Below the pieces are notes generated by a model. The model was not told where the DNA came from. It was given only the letters and a program-made list of their open reading frames with translations, and did no database searches. A program made the translations under genes and the position numbers. Shown one piece after another: positions 63,257 through 64,000 of a stretch of DNA of 64,000 bases (the stretch's first letter is position 1; every line of letters starts with the position of its first letter). Source of the DNA: Herbiconiux flava (GTDB lineage Bacteria > Actinomycetota > Actinomycetes > Actinomycetales > Microbacteriaceae); assembly GCF_013409865.1 (NCBI RefSeq), contig NZ_JACCBM010000001.1, positions 1,736,001 through 1,800,000 on the forward strand, in the 5' to 3' direction.

Positions 63257-63446
63257 GATGGTGGACTCCGCACCGCCAGGCTAACTGCTTTCGGCTGGGC
63301 CCGACAGAGCGAAGATCGCCGCTTCTTTCGACTCGCGAGGCCGATGACACGGCCTCCGGGGACGCGCACACTCGGCGTCAGCGAGACCAGTCTCGACGGC
63401 TCGAACCGGGCGCATGACCCGTGGGGCCCGACGAAAGGTATGTCTG

Positions 63447-64000
63447 ATGGCCAAGGCAGTGGGCATCGACCTCGGCACCACGAACTCGGTGATCGCGGTT
63501 TGGGAAGGGGGAGAGGCGAAAGTCATCCCCAACGCGGAAGGTGCTCGCACCACTCCATCGGTGGTGGCGTTCACCGACACGGGTGAGCGACTCGTGGGGC
63601 AGCTCGCCCGGCGGCAGGCGATCCTGAATCCGAAAGGAACGATCTCGTCGGCCAAGCGCTTCATCGGGCGGAATTTCGACGAGATCGACGAGGAGGCCAA
63701 GGCGGTCGGCTTCGACATCGCAGCCGGGCCGAACGGCGAGGCGCGATTCACGATCCGTGACAAGCTCCACTCGCCGGAGGAGATCAGCGCGCTCGTGCTG
63801 CGCAAGCTCGTCGACGACGCCGCCAAGTTCCTCGGCGAGAAGGTGACCGAGGCGGTCATCACGGTTCCCGCCTACTTCAACGACGCCCAGCGCACCGCGA
63901 CGAAGGATGCCGGCCGCATCGCCGGCCTCGAAGTGCTCCGCATCATCAACGAGCCGACCGCGGCCGCCCTCGCCTACGGCATGGACAAGAAAGAGCACGA
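63447..64000 (+). CDS. dnaK: chaperone DnaK (3' partial)
   Basis: The first 184 or so codons of DnaK, cut by the window end. The ATPase domain N-terminus is unmistakable: [59 protein letters not shown] and [25 protein letters not shown] precedes ATG with a spacing of about 7 bases. The segment [31 protein letters not shown] is closer to proteobacterial-type DnaK than to the short major actinobacterial form, so this may be a second DnaK. I see no HAIR (CTTGAGT/ACTCAAG) element in the 190 bases upstream. Confidence 0.9.
   Translation, partial: MAKAVGIDLGTTNSVIAVWEGGEAKVIPNAEGARTTPSVVAFTDTGERLVGQLARRQAILNPKGTISSAKRFIGRNFDEIDEEAKAVGFDIAAGPNGEARFTIRDKLHSPEEISALVLRKLVDDAAKFLGEKVTEAVITVPAYFNDAQRTATKDAGRIAGLEVLRIINEPTAAALAYGMDKKEH

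Noticed and set aside
63257..63446. HAIR-type heat-shock operator upstream of dnaK
   Set aside because: No CTTGAGT-N7-ACTCAAG-like inverted repeat is present in the 190 bases.

Overview
The window is high-GC DNA whose codon bias, frequent GCATCC/GGATGC words, Actinomycetota-type regulators (LacI, GntR, PucR, PadR, TetR) and many leaderless starts (TANNNT about 6-8 nt before ATG/GTG) point to an actinobacterium, most likely Microbacteriaceae. That assignment is an inference; there is no rRNA or other phylogenetic anchor. I see no tRNA, rRNA, CRISPR array or complete IS element.

Region 1 (1-9000) is chromosomal metabolism. A tightly overlapping operon encodes a nucleobase/nucleoside-type ABC transporter (ATPase cut by the window edge, two permeases), an adenine-deaminase-like amidohydrolase and a GntR/UTRA regulator. 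An acyl-CoA dehydrogenase-like flavoprotein, a PPOX flavoprotein, an Fpg/Nei DNA glycosylase and a MarR regulator follow. Region 2 (9050-18700) holds a three-gene translationally coupled operon: a small Asp/Gly/Ala-rich repeat protein, a cupin/JmjC-type oxygenase-like protein and a sucrase/ferredoxin-like protein. It also holds a Phd/RelE toxin-antitoxin pair, a GNAT enzyme with a duplicated promoter, an S4 protein, a small export protein divergent from a TetR gene around a perfect palindrome, a zinc alcohol dehydrogenase, and a DUF445 protein.

Region 3 (18700-33000) is carbohydrate use. A LacI/GH2 pair is divergent from a sugar ABC transporter plus GH1-like glycosidase, with a perfect palindromic operator between them. 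Convergent to it lies a single operon for amino-sugar uptake and breakdown: solute-binding protein, two permeases, GntR, NanE, a BadF-type kinase and NagB, headed by two copies of a TGGTACGGTCCA operator-like site. Region 4 (33000-39000) has a DUF445 gene remnant, a DUF3800 protein, an MFS transporter, a DHFR-like protein, a DUF433/PIN-like toxin-antitoxin pair, a lipoprotein and a PadR/HAAS-type pair.

Region 5 (39400-58900) is an accessory, partly lower-GC island rich in probable phage-defence genes: a AAA ATPase, tiny RHH/zinc-ribbon genes, a TGT-like zinc protein coupled to an XRE-ImmA/IrrE protein, a Shedu nuclease, a decayed serine recombinase, an ADP-ribosyltransferase-fold protein, a RloC/PrrC-like zinc-hook ATPase, an ApeA HEPN protein with a coupled small partner, a truncated MHS transporter, a DUF4145 protein, and a membrane protein with a small acidic partner. 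Region 6 (59000-64000) returns to chromosomal style: a AAA/TPR protein and a PucR-type regulator divergent from dnaK (cut by the window end).

The most promising material for new biology is the repeat-peptide/cupin operon, the TGT-like/XRE-ImmA pair, and the uncharacterised small partners inside the defence island.
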